Source: Colocasia esculenta
Taxonomy: Eukaryota > Streptophyta > Magnoliopsida > Alismatales > Araceae
NCBI GenBank assembly: GCA_014218235.1
Contig: CM024764.1
Location: 68,423,184-68,487,183, forward strand
Direction of reading: 5' to 3'
Length of the DNA stretch: 64,000 bases
The notes beneath the pieces were generated by a model, which made no database searches, had not been told where the DNA came from, and saw only the letters and a program-made list of their open reading frames with translations. Made by a program: the position numbers and the translations under genes. Positions 41,441-53,513 of the stretch are shown here, in pieces (position 1 is the first letter of the stretch; each line of letters starts with the position of its first letter).

Positions 41441-44380
41441 TGATCGCGCGACATAGTTGACTGTGCATTTTTGTTGACCAGAGTTCCTCGCACAAGTCAA
41501 TATGCGCACTTCCTCTAAACTGTCTCACAAACATAAAATCATAAAGAAGAACTCATACAGTGGTGAGAACAGGTCATATCCACGGAGAGACAGAATAGAG
41601 TTTGAATTAAACTACTTTGACTTGAAAGCATTCTAACGGCCACATTTTCACCAAAATCATATTGCATTAAATTCGATTGTGTAAACATTATCAATCAAAA
41701 TCCGACAAATTAACATAATGAAGAACAAATAGAATTGAGATTAAAGAAACTTGGTATTAATGTACCCTCATAGCTTGAGGGATGACGAGCAAACAAGAAA
41801 TAATATGCAGTAAACTTTAGAACAGTAAGAAGAACAGTGAATCTCTCAAACTACAATGTCCAACTCTTGATCTGTCCCGAGAGATGATGAAGAACACCAA
41901 TGCAGTATAAAACTCAAAGAAAAGAAAATAGCCAAATGAGCCAAGCTATCTGATCGCTCAAATTCTGGTTACTCTCTGCTACCTCCGGAAGTTACACAAC
42001 ACACAGACCTTTGATTGTCCTCCTCCAAGACGGCAGACAGGCAGGAGGCAGAAGTAGTCGAACTTGGATTACCTTCCCAGCAGCCGCCAACAGCACAGAA
42101 ACAGAATTCCCAGATGTCGAGCCTTCCAGAAATTCTAACATAAGAATGGAAAACATTCCATCTCTCACATAGCAGCCATCCCCACTACACAAGAAATGGA
42201 ACAATTCCCCCAACCAACAAAGAAGAAAATCCAAAACTACTGAACTTCGAATCCTTACAGCAGCAACAATCAGAAGAGGAAGATAGAACAAAAATCTAAA
42301 AATTCCAATCGATCTCCTCTCAGCAGCAAAAGAAAATTTAGAAGAACTGGATTAACACCACTGGATTGAAAGGAAGAGAGAATAGAAGAAATGGCAATTA
42401 AGGGCAATAAACAACACTGGAATTCTGAACCAAAGAAGGAAGAACATGTTTCCTTCCCCTGCCTAACAACGTTACAGGAGAAAAGAACATAAAAGAAATC
42501 CGAACTCCACCTCTCTCAATTCTGGAAGAACAAGAAGTTAAAATTCCCAAATTAATCAAACTATCCAATCCTTACATGCTCTGCTGAAAGAAGGAATACA
42601 GAAAAATAGAAAAACTCAAAATTCTGAATCCTAAAAAAAATACAGAGCTACTCACAACCGCAGAATGGAAGAAAACATAGAAGCCAATAGAAAGTAGATG
42701 CACTGAATCAATTCCTCATAGCAGATCGAACTAAGAACAGCAGAAAAATTCAAAAGGAAATCATAGTTGCCCATCGAATTCCTCACAACAGCAAAATGAA
42801 AGATAAAATACAAAAGAACTGAAAGAACAATCCCCAAATTGCTGAACTCCCCTACAGATGCTAAAGGCAAACCATAGAAGAAGAAAAATGGCAGAAGAAA
42901 CTCCCAAAAATCTCACTGGCTAACCCTTTCTCCCTCCCCTGCTCTGCTTACACACCGAAGAAACCAGAAAAACTCCCTGGAGCCCCCACATTCGAATCCC
43001 CACTACTGCTCTGCTGAAAGGGAAATTACAGAAAATTAGAAACTAAAAAAAATCCTAAGAATTCCGAACTCTCCCAGAAGAGGACCTTGGGGTCCTTTTA
43101 TATGTGCCCGGGCCTCTTGGCGAGCTCCTCTTCCCGCCTTCTCCATCACCTCAGCACCAGGATCGCCAGCTCTGCTCCACCGGGATCGCCAGCGTTGCTC
43201 GGCCTCCAGCTCAGCACGGGCTGCACACAGATTCTGCACACCACCCAGCCACATCGCATAGCACTCCGGCGCCTTCCTGATCTGCCTCCATCGGATCTGC
43301 ATGCCCCCATCGCCAGCTGGAGATTCGGCGGCCCAACAGCACCATCTTTGCACCCTGGCCACCACCTCATCGCGCCCTGCACCGCCATGCCTCCTGCATT
43401 ACCGCCACCTCAGCTGGACCAAGCCCTGGCCGAGCTCCATCGCGCGCCGCACCGCCTCTGGCCTGCTTCGCACAGGATCTGGCCCATCAGCTCAGCCGCG
43501 CACACAGCTGCCAAATGCCCGCTGTGCACGAACCTGCCCCAGATCTGCACAGCTGCTGCCGTGGCCTCCATCTCACAGCACCGCCAAGATCTGCTTCAGC
43601 CATCCAAGCTCCGCCTGGGCTCAACCGCACAAGCGCCTCCACCAAGCCCTACACGAGCCTGGCCAGCCTGCATCGCCATGGCCAGCAGACCCCAGAGCTC
43701 CATCGCCCAAGTCCGCAGCACAGCTGCTCTGCACCGCCATCAGATCCGCCACAGCACCTGGTCCAGCAGCCCAGCATCAGCCGCGCCCTAAGCTCTGGCC
43801 GCCTTCACACCCAGCAGATGCCCTCCCGCCATCTGCCCAGCGCCCTGTACGCACAGCTCCACCGCCAGCAAGACTCCACTCCGCACACCCAAACTGCCTT
43901 TAACCTGGTGGGAAGAAAGGAAAACATACTTTAAATGGAGTGGGGTTAGATGGGGGTATAAAAAAATCATTTTTATTTATTTATTTATTTAATAAGATTG
44001 TGATAATTGGGTGGGATGTTATTTATAGAAATTATTTATTTATTTATTTACAAACTCAAATTTATCTATTACTAAAAAATTTATTTACAGAAAATATTAT
44101 TTACGACAGCAAAATATTTATTTACAAATATCTTTTTTAATTTTCAAAGTGTATTTGAGAAATGGAAAATGAATCTGATTAGTCAACTTGACACGAAATC
44201 AGTGACTTATTAAATGAAAATCCATCATGTATATTCCAACCCAAAAATTTAACTAAAGTGCTCAAAATTTTTATTTTGATGATATGGAAATTAAACTCAA
44301 ATTGTACGTTATTTACAGATAACTGAAGTCTAAAATTACTATATGTATGAAATTTAACCCGAACAATTGTACAGTTATCA
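41441..44380 (-). repeat. Athila-II 3' LTR
   Basis: 2940 bp. In element orientation: TGATAACTGTAC, an AT-rich start, a GC-rich block (about 43110-43900), TATA box (43095-43104), then an AT-rich transcribed part ending GCGCGATCA. ORFs of 139-234 codons at 43087-43934 are overlapping frames of the GC-rich block and not supported as genes. Confidence 0.9.
43095..43104 (-). promoter_or_regulatory. Athila-II LTR TATA box
   Basis: Minus-strand CATATAAAAG followed by GACCCCAAGGTCCTC, the same downstream motif as in Athila-I; repeated at 49846-49855. Confidence 0.65.
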
Positions 44381-44394
44381 CTCTCCCCTACTTG
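44381..44394 (-). other. Athila-II polypurine tract
   Basis: Minus-strand CAAGTAGGGGAGAG directly before the LTR start TGATAACTG. Confidence 0.8.
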
Positions 44395-45462
44395 AACATT
44401 GCTAGTCTCTTAGCAATAAAAATTACTCCAAATGTAGGACTAGAAGATGTAATGTCTTTTGATAAACAACCATCATGTAAAAGATTAATGTGGGTACATG
44501 TCTTTCCTAATTGTAAAGGCTTATGGCAAGAAATTTGTGCACAAAAGGTAGCTCACTTAAGAGTTCACATCAGCCCTCCTGGAGCTCCTCTATCTCAGCT
44601 AGTACTTGAGATTAGATTGATTCGAGGGAGAAAAAAAGAATTATGGAATAAGATCCTTGCTCAGTCAGATCGGGTTGTTTCTCTCAGTTCCATTCTACCC
44701 AACTTCCTTGAGGATTATTTTTCTGAGTTGAGGACTTTGCCCATTTATTTGCACTTTGTGCACTCAGAATTTCTTTATTTCTTTTTCATCCACAATGCTG
44801 CACAACCCATCACTTTTCAAGAGTATTAAATCCAACTTTACTCAGATCCGGGGCATTTTTCATGGATATATTTTGCTTTTGCTTTTGATTTTTCTTTTCT
44901 TTTTCTCTTTACGGAAGGATGAACAGTCAGGTTCCTTGATCACACACCTTCACTTCCTTCACAATTCACTTAAGGGGAAGGGATAAAACCAATCACCTCT
45001 CTCCTACTAGCCTTGACAAATTTGCTACATTCGGGTTCAGCTAGTCTCAGTGGCTGTGTAGTGTGTGTATGAAACTTCTTGCCATAAATCCGTACATAAG
45101 GTAGACAAGAGTACATGTAATCCTTTACTAGAGGCTACCTAACATGGATGTTTGCAAAGAGTGTGATAACTACAAAATTTTAATGGTTAAAGATCAGACA
45201 CATAGTCTGGATTGCGCAATGCCAGACATTTTATTCAAAGATGAAACATTGTGAAATTTTTATTTGCATATGTACAAGCTAAAAGAAAAATTGAAGCACT
45301 AGTTAGGATGGGGATTGTGAATGCATGCTTATTCTACCTCTCCCCCCTACTTATTTACAGGAAAAGAAAGTAAGACAGAAAATTACCTGATGAAGGGAAA
45401 TCTGTACACTTGGGTTGCCTCCCAAGAAGCGCTAAGTTTATTTCGTCTTCAGCTGGACGCAA
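44395..45462 (-). other. Athila-II 3' untranslated region
   Basis: Homologous to 111-472 plus 19934-20662 of Athila-I. The plus-strand ORF at 44347-44829 crosses the LTR boundary and has no recognisable domain, so it is taken as chance. Confidence 0.65.
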
Positions 45463-46088
45463 TTAGGCTCCATTTGGCTCAGCTAGCTTGGTAGAGTCAA
45501 TTTTTATAGAAGATGGGCTTTCAAAGAAATGCTTTAACCTTTGCCCATTGACAGTGAATGAATGTCCAGTTTTAGGATCAAGAATGATGACAACACCATT
45601 GTTGTAAGATCTAACAACAATGTAAAGACCATCCTGTCGGGACTTTAATTTTTCCGAAAACAGACGAAGCTGAGAATTAAAGAGCCAGACCTTATCATGC
45701 ACTTCAAAAAATTTTCTGTGAATGTGCCTTTCATTGAATGTTTTGGTTTTGGCTTTATAGACCTTAGAACTTTCATAGGCCCCATTCTCTCCTAAAAAGA
45801 TGTTCTTTAAATTAGCAGGGAGTGGTTTTAGCTCAACCTTAGGAGGACACTCTAAATGAAATGATGGCTCATTATTATGCAACATGGAACTGAATTGTTC
45901 TTCCTCTCCCTCAAACCCTAGAGCACAGGGTTGGTATACCATTTCTTCCACACACGATTCTTCCAAGAGTTCTTCATTACCAGTTGGTTTGCTTTTAGAT
46001 TTTGGCTTTAAAGCTTCAGAAAAAGAGACTCTTGGAATGTAATGACTTGGGTCTTCATTTATTTGGATTGTGTCTAGAGACTCTTCAG
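45463..46088 (-). pseudogene. Athila-II pol remnant: pre-RT segment fused in frame to integrase tail
   Basis: The minus-strand frame runs from an acidic linker (about 46150) through ECPPKVELKPLPANLKNIFL, which in Athila polyproteins stands just before RT. It passes directly into AYESSKVYKAKTKTFNERHI and VNGQRLKHFFES, the integrase C-terminus. The junction is near 45790 and keeps frame. RT, RNase H and the integrase zinc and catalytic domains are absent. No enzyme activity is possible from this frame. TTG at 45964-45966 is only an apparent start; the frame is open further upstream. Confidence 0.75.
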
Positions 46089-47014
46089 TTATTTTCTCTT
46101 TTCCCTTAACATTTTCAACATTCTCTTCAATTTCAGTTTCATTTTCATTTTTTTATCCTCATGCAATGTTGACATGTGTGGGTGAGGATTTATCAAGATT
46201 TTTTCATTTCTTAATGTTGACACTATTTCCATATTTTCCACTTGGGGGCCCCTAGCTTGGGCAGGAGGATGGTCTTGTTGTATAAGTTGATTTTGAATTT
46301 GTGGTGCTGGAATGTTTTGGACAAAAGTTTGTTGTGTGTTTGATGGTGGAGGTGCATTTTGTCTAACATGCGGTATGTACCCCTGGATTTGATGGTTTTG
46401 CTGGTTCTGATAAAATCCAGAAGGGTTGTTCCTTGGGTTTGCTATAGTTTGACTTGGTAACTGACCCAATTCCCTCCTATACACATCAGCAATCTGAGAC
46501 TCTATCCTATCCAAATTTTGTTGAATATTTTGGTTCTAATTTTGATATTGATTTTGTTGTTCTTGCACAGTTTGGCAAAGAGTCATCATCATGTTTTGAA
46601 GTTGATTCATTTTATCTTCCCAATTGGGCTGAGAAGATGGTGGTTGATTGTATGAGGTTGCTGAAAATTGGTATGAGCAAATTGATTGAAGTTTTGATTT
46701 TATTGGAATGGTTGAGGTCTGGAATAAGAAGATTGGTCAAATCCCGGATTCTGATTGGGATAGGGTTGACCGTACATGGATTATTTGAAAGCAGGTTGAG
46801 AAATTTGTTCTGATTGATTTTTCCAAGAAAAGTTCGAGTGGTTTCTCCAACCATGATTGTATGTGGTAGAATATGGATCATAGGAAGGTTTGTAGAAACC
46901 TTGGACAGCTTGGATTTGTTCTTGGTTGGCCATCATAGTTTTCCTATGAAAGAATCTTTCAATTTCTGCTATAGGTTGGGCCAAATCTAAGTTAAATGAT
47001 CGTCTACCAAGCAT
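46089..47014 (-). pseudogene. Athila-II Gag remnant, frameshifted
   Basis: ATG at 47014 opens MLGRRSFNLDLAQPIAEIERFF, followed by SYDPYSTTYNHGWRNHSNFSW, a motif typical of the Athila Gag C-terminal half. After frame breaks near 46780, 46610 and 46510, a Gln/Pro/Asn-rich tail follows with QLPSQT, NPRNN and VSTLRNEK. Near 46150 an A-run frameshift separates this from the pol remnant. The N-terminal half of Gag is missing, so it is not expected to form particles alone. Confidence 0.7.
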
Positions 47015-48171
47015 ACACAGTGGAAAAGCCCTCTATTTATGATTTTTGAATTTTTAAGATTTTTATTGATTTTTGATGAATTTTTAAACAAACACAAACA
47101 AACAAACACTTTCAAATCAAATTAACCTACCATTAAGTGTTCCTTGGACTTATGTTATTTTTCTCAAAATCAGATTTATACTTGCTTAAATCTAATCCTA
47201 ACTCTTCTTGTACCGGCCAGGTAAGAGGTGGAGTAGAGGGAGACCCCCCTTGCTTTCGCAAGGACCCAATTAAATAACCTCTAACTCACTTAAACGTAAG
47301 CTTTTTAACCTCTAATCCTAGACATCAGACTCAAAGAGAAGTCTTAGAATTAAGAAAGAACAAATCTAATTATGAACCCTAGGGCCAAGTCTACTGATTT
47401 TTATTGAAAGTTTACGCCAATGCGAGAATGTGAATTTTTTTTTTGTGCTTTTTTGGGCAAAGGAAAGGGTGATGAAATCCCTCACCTTATCTTTTTATTC
47501 TAATGGGTGAAGCCCTTAAGCAGTCCCATTTAAAAATGTGAAGTGCAACAAACAAATTTGAACAATGGATTTTCTAATGCTAAGTCTAATGCATGAAATA
47601 AAAGTTAGAAACCTTACCTTTCCCCCGCACTCTTCAATGCAAGAAAATGAAATTCAAATAACAATTAAGATGATGAATGTCCTAAAATATGAGATTCTAA
47701 TCTTGAGAGATGAAATTTTTATTTACAAACAAACGGCTAACATGAAAGAGCGATTTGGAAAAAATTTTAGATTTTAGATTTTTTTTAATTTTTATTTGGT
47801 TTTTAAACTGAATGAAATGAAATTTAACTAAGAAAATATGAAGTGGTACTATAGACTAATGCCAAACCAATCAAACCACCAAGAGGCCAATTATTACATG
47901 CCAACGTGAAAGAAATCTCTGTACATGCACAGAGAATACATCAAAGCCTCACTACAAAGTTCACTCACACTCTTTCTATCGAAAATTCGGAATTAAAAGC
48001 AATTAAAAAAATTTCAGCAAGCTCCTCCTCCAATGGGCTTCAAAGGTCAAGCCCAATATCCAAGTTCCTCTCCTTGTGCAAATCTGAAATGAAAGCCCAA
48101 CAACAAGTCAATAAAAAGCCCAATGCAAATGAAATTAAATCAAAAGCAGAATTAAATCAAACTCTAATACC
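47015..48171 (-). other. Athila-II leader, no supported ORF
   Basis: About 1.15 kb between the primer binding site and the first Gag ATG. AT-rich, multiple stops in all frames; ORFs at 47565-47777 and 47906-48208 are antisense or cross the LTR boundary. Likely an untranslated leader or remnant of the Gag N-terminal region. Confidence 0.55.
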
Positions 48172-48189
48172 TCCCCGGCAACGGCGCCA
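48172..48189 (-). other. Athila-II primer binding site (tRNA-Asp type)
   Basis: Minus-strand TGGCGCCGTTGCCGGGGA, complementary to the 3' end of plant tRNA-Asp, three bases from the LTR. Confidence 0.85.
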
Positions 48190-48192
48190 AGA

Positions 48193-51121
48193 TGATCGCG
48201 CAACATAGTTGACTGTGCATTTTCGTTGACCAGAGTTCCTCGCACAAGTCAATATGCGCACTTCCTCTAAACTGTCTCACAAACATAAAATCATAAAGAA
48301 GAACTCATACAGTGGTGAGAACAGGTCATATCCACGGAGAGACAGAATAGAGTTTGAATTAAACTACTTTGACGTGAAAGCATTCTAACGGCCACATTTT
48401 CACCAAAATCATATTGCATTAAATTCGATTGTGTAAACATTATCAATCAAAATCCGACAAATTAACATAATGAAGAACAAACGGAATTGAGATTAAAGAA
48501 ACTTGGTATCAATGTACCCTCATAGCTTGAGGGATGACGAGCAAACAAGAAATAATATGCAGTAAACTTTAGAACAGTAAGAAGAACAGTGAATCTCTCA
48601 AACTACAATGTCCAACTCTTGATCTGTCCCGAGAGATGATGAAGAACACCAATGCAGTATAAATCTCAAAGAAAAGAAAATAGCCAAATGAGCCAAGCTA
48701 TCTGATCGCTCAAATTCTGGTTACTCTCTGCTACCTCCGGAAGTTACACAACACACAGACCTTTGATTGTCCTCCTCCAAGACGGCAAACAGGCAGGAGG
48801 CAGAAGTAGTCGAACTTGGATTACCTTCCCAGCAGCCGCCAACAGCACAGAAACAGAATTCCCAGATGTCGAGCCTTCCAGAAATTCTAACATAAGAATG
48901 GAAAACATTCCATCTCTCACATAGCAGCCATCCCCACTACACAAGAAATGGAACAATTCCCCAACCAACGAAGAAGAAAATCCAAAACTACTGAACTTCG
49001 AATCCTTACAGCAGCAACAATCAAAGAGGAAGATAGAACAAAATCTAAAAATTCCAATCGATCTCCTCTCAGCAGCAAAAGAAAATTTAGAAGAACTGGA
49101 TTAACACCATTGGATTGAAAGGAAGAGAGAACAGAAGAAATGGCAATTAAGGGCAATAAACAACACTGAAATTCTGAACCAAAGAAGGAAGAACATGTTT
49201 CCTTCCCCTGCCTAACAACTTTACAGGAGAAAAGAACATAAAAGAAATCCGAACTCCACCTCTCTCAATTCTGGAAGAACAGGAAGAAGTTAAAATTCCC
49301 AAATTAATCAAACTATCCAATCCTTACATGCTCTGCTGAAAGAAGGAATACAGAAAAATAGAAAAACTCAAAATTCTGAATCCTAAAAAAAATACAGAGC
49401 TACTCACAACCGCAGAATGGAAGAAAACATAGAAGCCAATAGAAAGTAGATGCACTGAATCAATTCCTCATAGCAGATCGAACTAAGAACAGCAGAAAAA
49501 TTCAAAAGGAAATCACAGTTGCCCATCGAATTCCTCACAACAACAAAAAGAAAGATAAAATACAAAAGAACTGAAAGAACAATCCCCAAATTGCTGAACT
49601 CCCCTACAGATGCTAAAGGCAAACCATAGAAGAAGAAAAATGGCAGAAGAAACTCCCAAAAATCTCACTGGCTAACCCTTTCTCCCTCCCCTGCTCTGCT
49701 TACACATCGAAGAAACCAGAAAAACTCCCTGGAGCCCCCACATTCGAATCCCCACTACTGCTCTGCTGAAAGGGAAATTACAGAAAATTAGAAACTAAAA
49801 AAATCCTAAGAATTCCGAACTCTCCCAGAAGAGGACCTTGGGGTCCTTTTATATGTGCCCGGGCCTCTTGGCGAGCTCCTCTTCCCGCCTTCTCCATCGC
49901 CTCAGCACCAAGATCGCCAGCTCTGCTCTACCGGGATCGCCAACGTTGCTCGGCCTCCAGCTCAGCACGGGCTGCACACAGATTCTGCACACCACCCAGC
50001 CACATCGCACAGCACTCCGGCGCCTTCCTGATCTGCCTCCGTCGGATCTGCATGCCCCCATCGCCAGTTGGAGATCCGGTGGCCCAACAGCACCATCTCT
50101 GCACCCTGGCCACCACCTCATCGCGCCTTGCACCGCCACGCCTCCTGCATGTCCACCACCTCAGCTGGACCAAGCCCTGGCCGAGCTCCATCGCGCGCCG
50201 CACCGCCTCTGGCCTGCTTCGCACGGGATCTGGCCCATCAGCTCAGCCGCACACACAGCTGTCAAACGCCCGCTGTGCACGAACCTGCCCCAGATCTACA
50301 CAGCTGCTGACGTGGCCTCCATCTCACAGCACCGCCCAGATCTGCTTCAGCCATCCGAGCTCCGCCTGGGCTCAACCGCACAAGTGCCTCCACCAAGCCC
50401 TACACGAGCCTGACCAGCCTGCATCGCCATGGCCAGCAGACCCCAGAGCTCCATCGCCCAAGTCCGCAGCACAGATGCTCTGCACCGCCATCAGATCCGC
50501 CACAGCACCTGGTCCAGCAGCCCAGCATCAGCCGCACCCCAAGCACTGGCCGCCTTCACACCAAGCAGATGCCCTCCCGCCATCTGCCCAGCGCCCTGTA
50601 CGCACAGCTCCACCGCCAGCAAGACTCCACTCCGCACACCCAAACCGCCTTTAACCTGGTGGGAAGAAAGGAAAACATACTTTAAATGGAGTGGGGTTAG
50701 ATGGGGGTATAAAAAAAATCATTTTTATTTATTTAATAAGATTGTGATAATTGGGTGGGATGTTATTTATAGAAATTATTTATTTATTTATTTACAAACT
50801 CAAATTTAGCTATTACTAAAAAAATTATTTACAGAAATATTATTTACGACAGTAAAATATTTATTTACAAATATCTTTTTAATTTTCAAAGTGTATTTGA
50901 GAAATGGAAAATGAATCTGATTAGTCAACTTGACACGAAATCAGTGACTTATTAAATGAAAATCCATCATGTATATTCTAACCCAAAAATTTAACTAAAG
51001 TGTTCAAAATTTTATTTTGATGATATGGAAATTAAACTCAAATTGTACGTTATTTACAGATAACTGAAGTCTAAAATTACTATATGTATGAAATTTAACC
51101 CGAACAATTGTACAGTTATCA
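48193..51121 (-). repeat. Athila-II 5' LTR
   Basis: 2929 bp, nearly identical to 41441-44380. Same TATA box (49846-49855) and GC-rich block (about 49860-50650). ORFs at 49838-50809 are shadows of that block. Confidence 0.9.
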
Positions 51122-53126
51122 GTGCTTGCAGAGCATCTCAGCAACATCTTCGTCGAAAAGGCGGAGGAGTACATCACCGAGGCTCAGCTGGTCAAGCACG
51201 GGCTCAGCCGAGCATGGAGTAAGTGACTTTTAGCCCCTCCTTCCCTCTTCTAGTCTTCGGAAATCGCTTTCATTAACCTTTTCCTTCTTGTATAGCTGCT
51301 GAGGAGCTGAAGGCGGGCATGAACACGAAGGACATGGCCCTCTACACCAAGCAGATCACCGTCACAGCGTATGTGGCGGTTATGGATGAGGGGCGTCCTC
51401 CTACTGCCGCAGTGCAGGATGTTGAGAGTTCGCGGGTTACTGAGAAGGGGCCCAACAAGATCCTCCTGAAGAAGAAGGCTACAGCGAAGGTGGCCACGAG
51501 GGCGATCATCCGTCCTTCTCCAGAGCAGCAGCCCGCCGCGGACGGGGCTGAAGAAGAGGCAGCGGGGTGCCAACTTCGAGCAAAGAAGAAGCGGAGGTTG
51601 ATGAAGGCTGCACGACCGTCAGCTGATCAGGAGTCCGAGGAGGACGTCGAGGACGAGGATGCCGAACCGCTGCTTAAGCGGAAGAAGCGGAAGGCAACGG
51701 GGACGTCAGAGGAGGGGACGCCCCGGGTTCCTTCCATGTCACGCTCCGAGGTCGCTAAGAAGATGGTGTTCAACCTCGGGCTCGTCGAGGTGAGCTCCGC
51801 GTCGGGGGGCTCAGATGAAGAGCAAGTGAGGGCGCCGATGCCCCGGGGCCCCGTTAGGGGTCGCTTTGAGGTGATGGCTCCAGTGAGGGGATCTACCACC
51901 GGAGGCGTGGAGCAGGGAACAGGTGACGGTGCTATTGGCGAGGGGAACACCGAAGTCCTGGACAGAGGAGCGGAAGGGACTTCTGCGCCTCATGGTGCCG
52001 CCGCGCCTGTCGATGTCGCGCCTGGGACAACCAGGGTGCCCGTGCCGGCGAGGCAATTCTTCCACCGGAGGATGCCTCACGAGAAGATGAGCAAGTCCTG
52101 CCCCCCATGCCCTCCACCGAAGTGATTTCTGAAGGCTGTTTAGTCAGTGAGAGTGCATCCGAAGCAATTATTGAGGTAAATTTAGTCGGCGAGAGTGCAG
52201 CTCACTCTGGGGAGGGAGGGCTTCAGGGCTTAGCTGATGTCGAGGCGGGTCAGGCGACGACCACTGACGCTGATGCTACCCAGGCCAGTGAGGGAGCACG
52301 GCCTTCTGTGGGGCAAGCGGCCGTTGATGCCGAGGAGGGGAGCTCTGGGGAGGACCGAAGACCTCTAACTGAGGTGCTGAGGAGGGTCGTCCCCGAGTTG
52401 CCCTCGCAGGAAGCACTGGCGGCCGCACTGGGACGCTTGGAGGGTCAAGCGCGGAGGGAGCTTCCTCCTTGCCCCAGTGCGTCGCAACTTGAAGTGCTGG
52501 CGAGGTGCCGGCAGGCGAGCCCCGACCAGACTCCAGAGATCTCCAGCGGGGGATATCGCCCGGAGAGCCAAGCCCAAGGCGATGGTGCCGACGACGTCGA
52601 CCTCGAGGTGCTGATGGATGGAGTTGGCAAGTCACTGGAGGTGCTGCAAAGGCTTGCAGCTCAGGCCCAGAACCACAAGCCCCAGTGGGAGGCCCAAAAT
52701 ACCTTATGCAGGGACTTGGTGGCGCAGCACGAGGCCCGCGAGGCAGAGCTGCAAGGTGAGGTTAAGGACCTCAAAGCTGCCCTCCAGACCACCGAGCTGA
52801 ATCTCGCCGTGGCCCGGGCTGAGAAGGAAGCCATCGCTAAGGTGATATCGGACGCCAAGGCTCAGGGGGTAACCGAATACAAGGCCGGGGCCGAATTCAA
52901 GGCTGACCTGGAGAAGTTTGGGGCTCAATGTTACCAAGTGGGCCTCAAAGCTGGTCGGGAGCATGGGGAGGGACTGTCTTGGCATGAGCGTGCTCGAGAG
53001 GCCTTTGAGGCAGCTGTGCAGGAGTGCCGACGCCGAACAGGTGACGCCCGTCTGGACGGTGTTCGGTTCGCCCAGTTTCAGTCTGGGCGAATGCCTCCCG
53101 CTAATGACGCTGGTGGTCCCGAGTAG
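51122..53126 (+). pseudogene. Tat-IV antisense ORF, second part with one intron
   Basis: Continues the frame broken by Athila-II. Exon 51122-51218 (EHLSNIFVEKAEEYITEAQL), intron 51219-51295 with GTAAGT donor and TATAG acceptor in correct phase, then a long exon. This begins basic (KKKRRL, RKKRK) and ends in an Ala/Glu-rich region likely to form a coiled coil (QNTLCRDLVAQHEAREAEL and onward). A single-base frameshift between about 52030 and 52100 separates 51319-52125 from 52107-53126. Stop at 53124-53126. The ORF ends about 390 bases from the convergent end of pol. Family function unknown; the basic clusters suggest nuclear entry. Confidence 0.7.
51219..51295 (+). other. Intron in Tat-IV antisense ORF
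   Basis: 77 bases with GTAAGT at the 5' end and a T-rich tract plus TATAG at the 3' end. Removing it keeps the reading frame, which supports plus-strand transcription of this ORF independent of gag-pol. Confidence 0.65.
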
Positions 53127-53513
53127 GAGCCTTAGTGACTTCTCCCCTTTTGCTGCTTTTTGTAAACCTGGCCCAAGGGGCCCTTTTGTAAAAGAAAACT
53201 GTAAATGAATTTCCTTTCAGAGTTTATATATGGCCTCGCTTTTTCTATCTTCTTCCCTTAGCATTGTTCCTGTTCGAATCGGAATTCGCTGGTTTATAAG
53301 CGTTGCATGTACCGCACAGGTCAACGAGAACCGAATAGGGTCTTGACCAGGGGTGAATGTTGAACACTTGCGCGACCTGGATGGTCAACATATCCATTTC
53401 AAGTTAAAAAACTTTGAAGTGTGGATAATTTCAGACACTACTCCAGGCGTACCATAGGAACGGGGAGAAGAGAAGTAGGATGCCGAGCGGAGGCTTTTAT
53501 AGATAATAAGCCT
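53127..53513. other. Convergent intergenic stretch of Tat-IV
   Basis: Lies between the end of the antisense ORF (plus) and the end of pol (minus). A possible 3' UTR for both transcripts; nothing else recognised. Confidence 0.5.

Larger units (their letters stand above)
41441..51121 (-). mobile_element. Non-autonomous Athila-type element Athila-II
   Basis: Complete, 9681 bp, with LTRs at 41441-44380 and 48193-51121 and duplication GTGCT at 41436-41440 and 51122-51126. Minus-strand order: LTR, tRNA-Asp-type primer site, leader, Gag C-terminal part, pre-RT segment fused to the integrase tail, 3' UTR, polypurine tract, LTR. RT, RNase H and the integrase core are missing. The LTRs are very similar, so it is fairly young. 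Confidence 0.9.

Noticed and set aside
43087..43934. Overlapping ORFs of 139-234 codons (and their twins at 49838-50809 and 21263-21898)
   Set aside because: They lie in the GC-rich U3 block of Athila LTRs, are open in several frames on both strands and carry no domain; recurrence reflects DNA identity of the LTRs.
44347..44829. 160-codon plus-strand ORF in Athila-II
   Set aside because: Starts in the LTR and crosses the polypurine tract; antisense to the element; the counterpart in Athila-I is shorter and interrupted.
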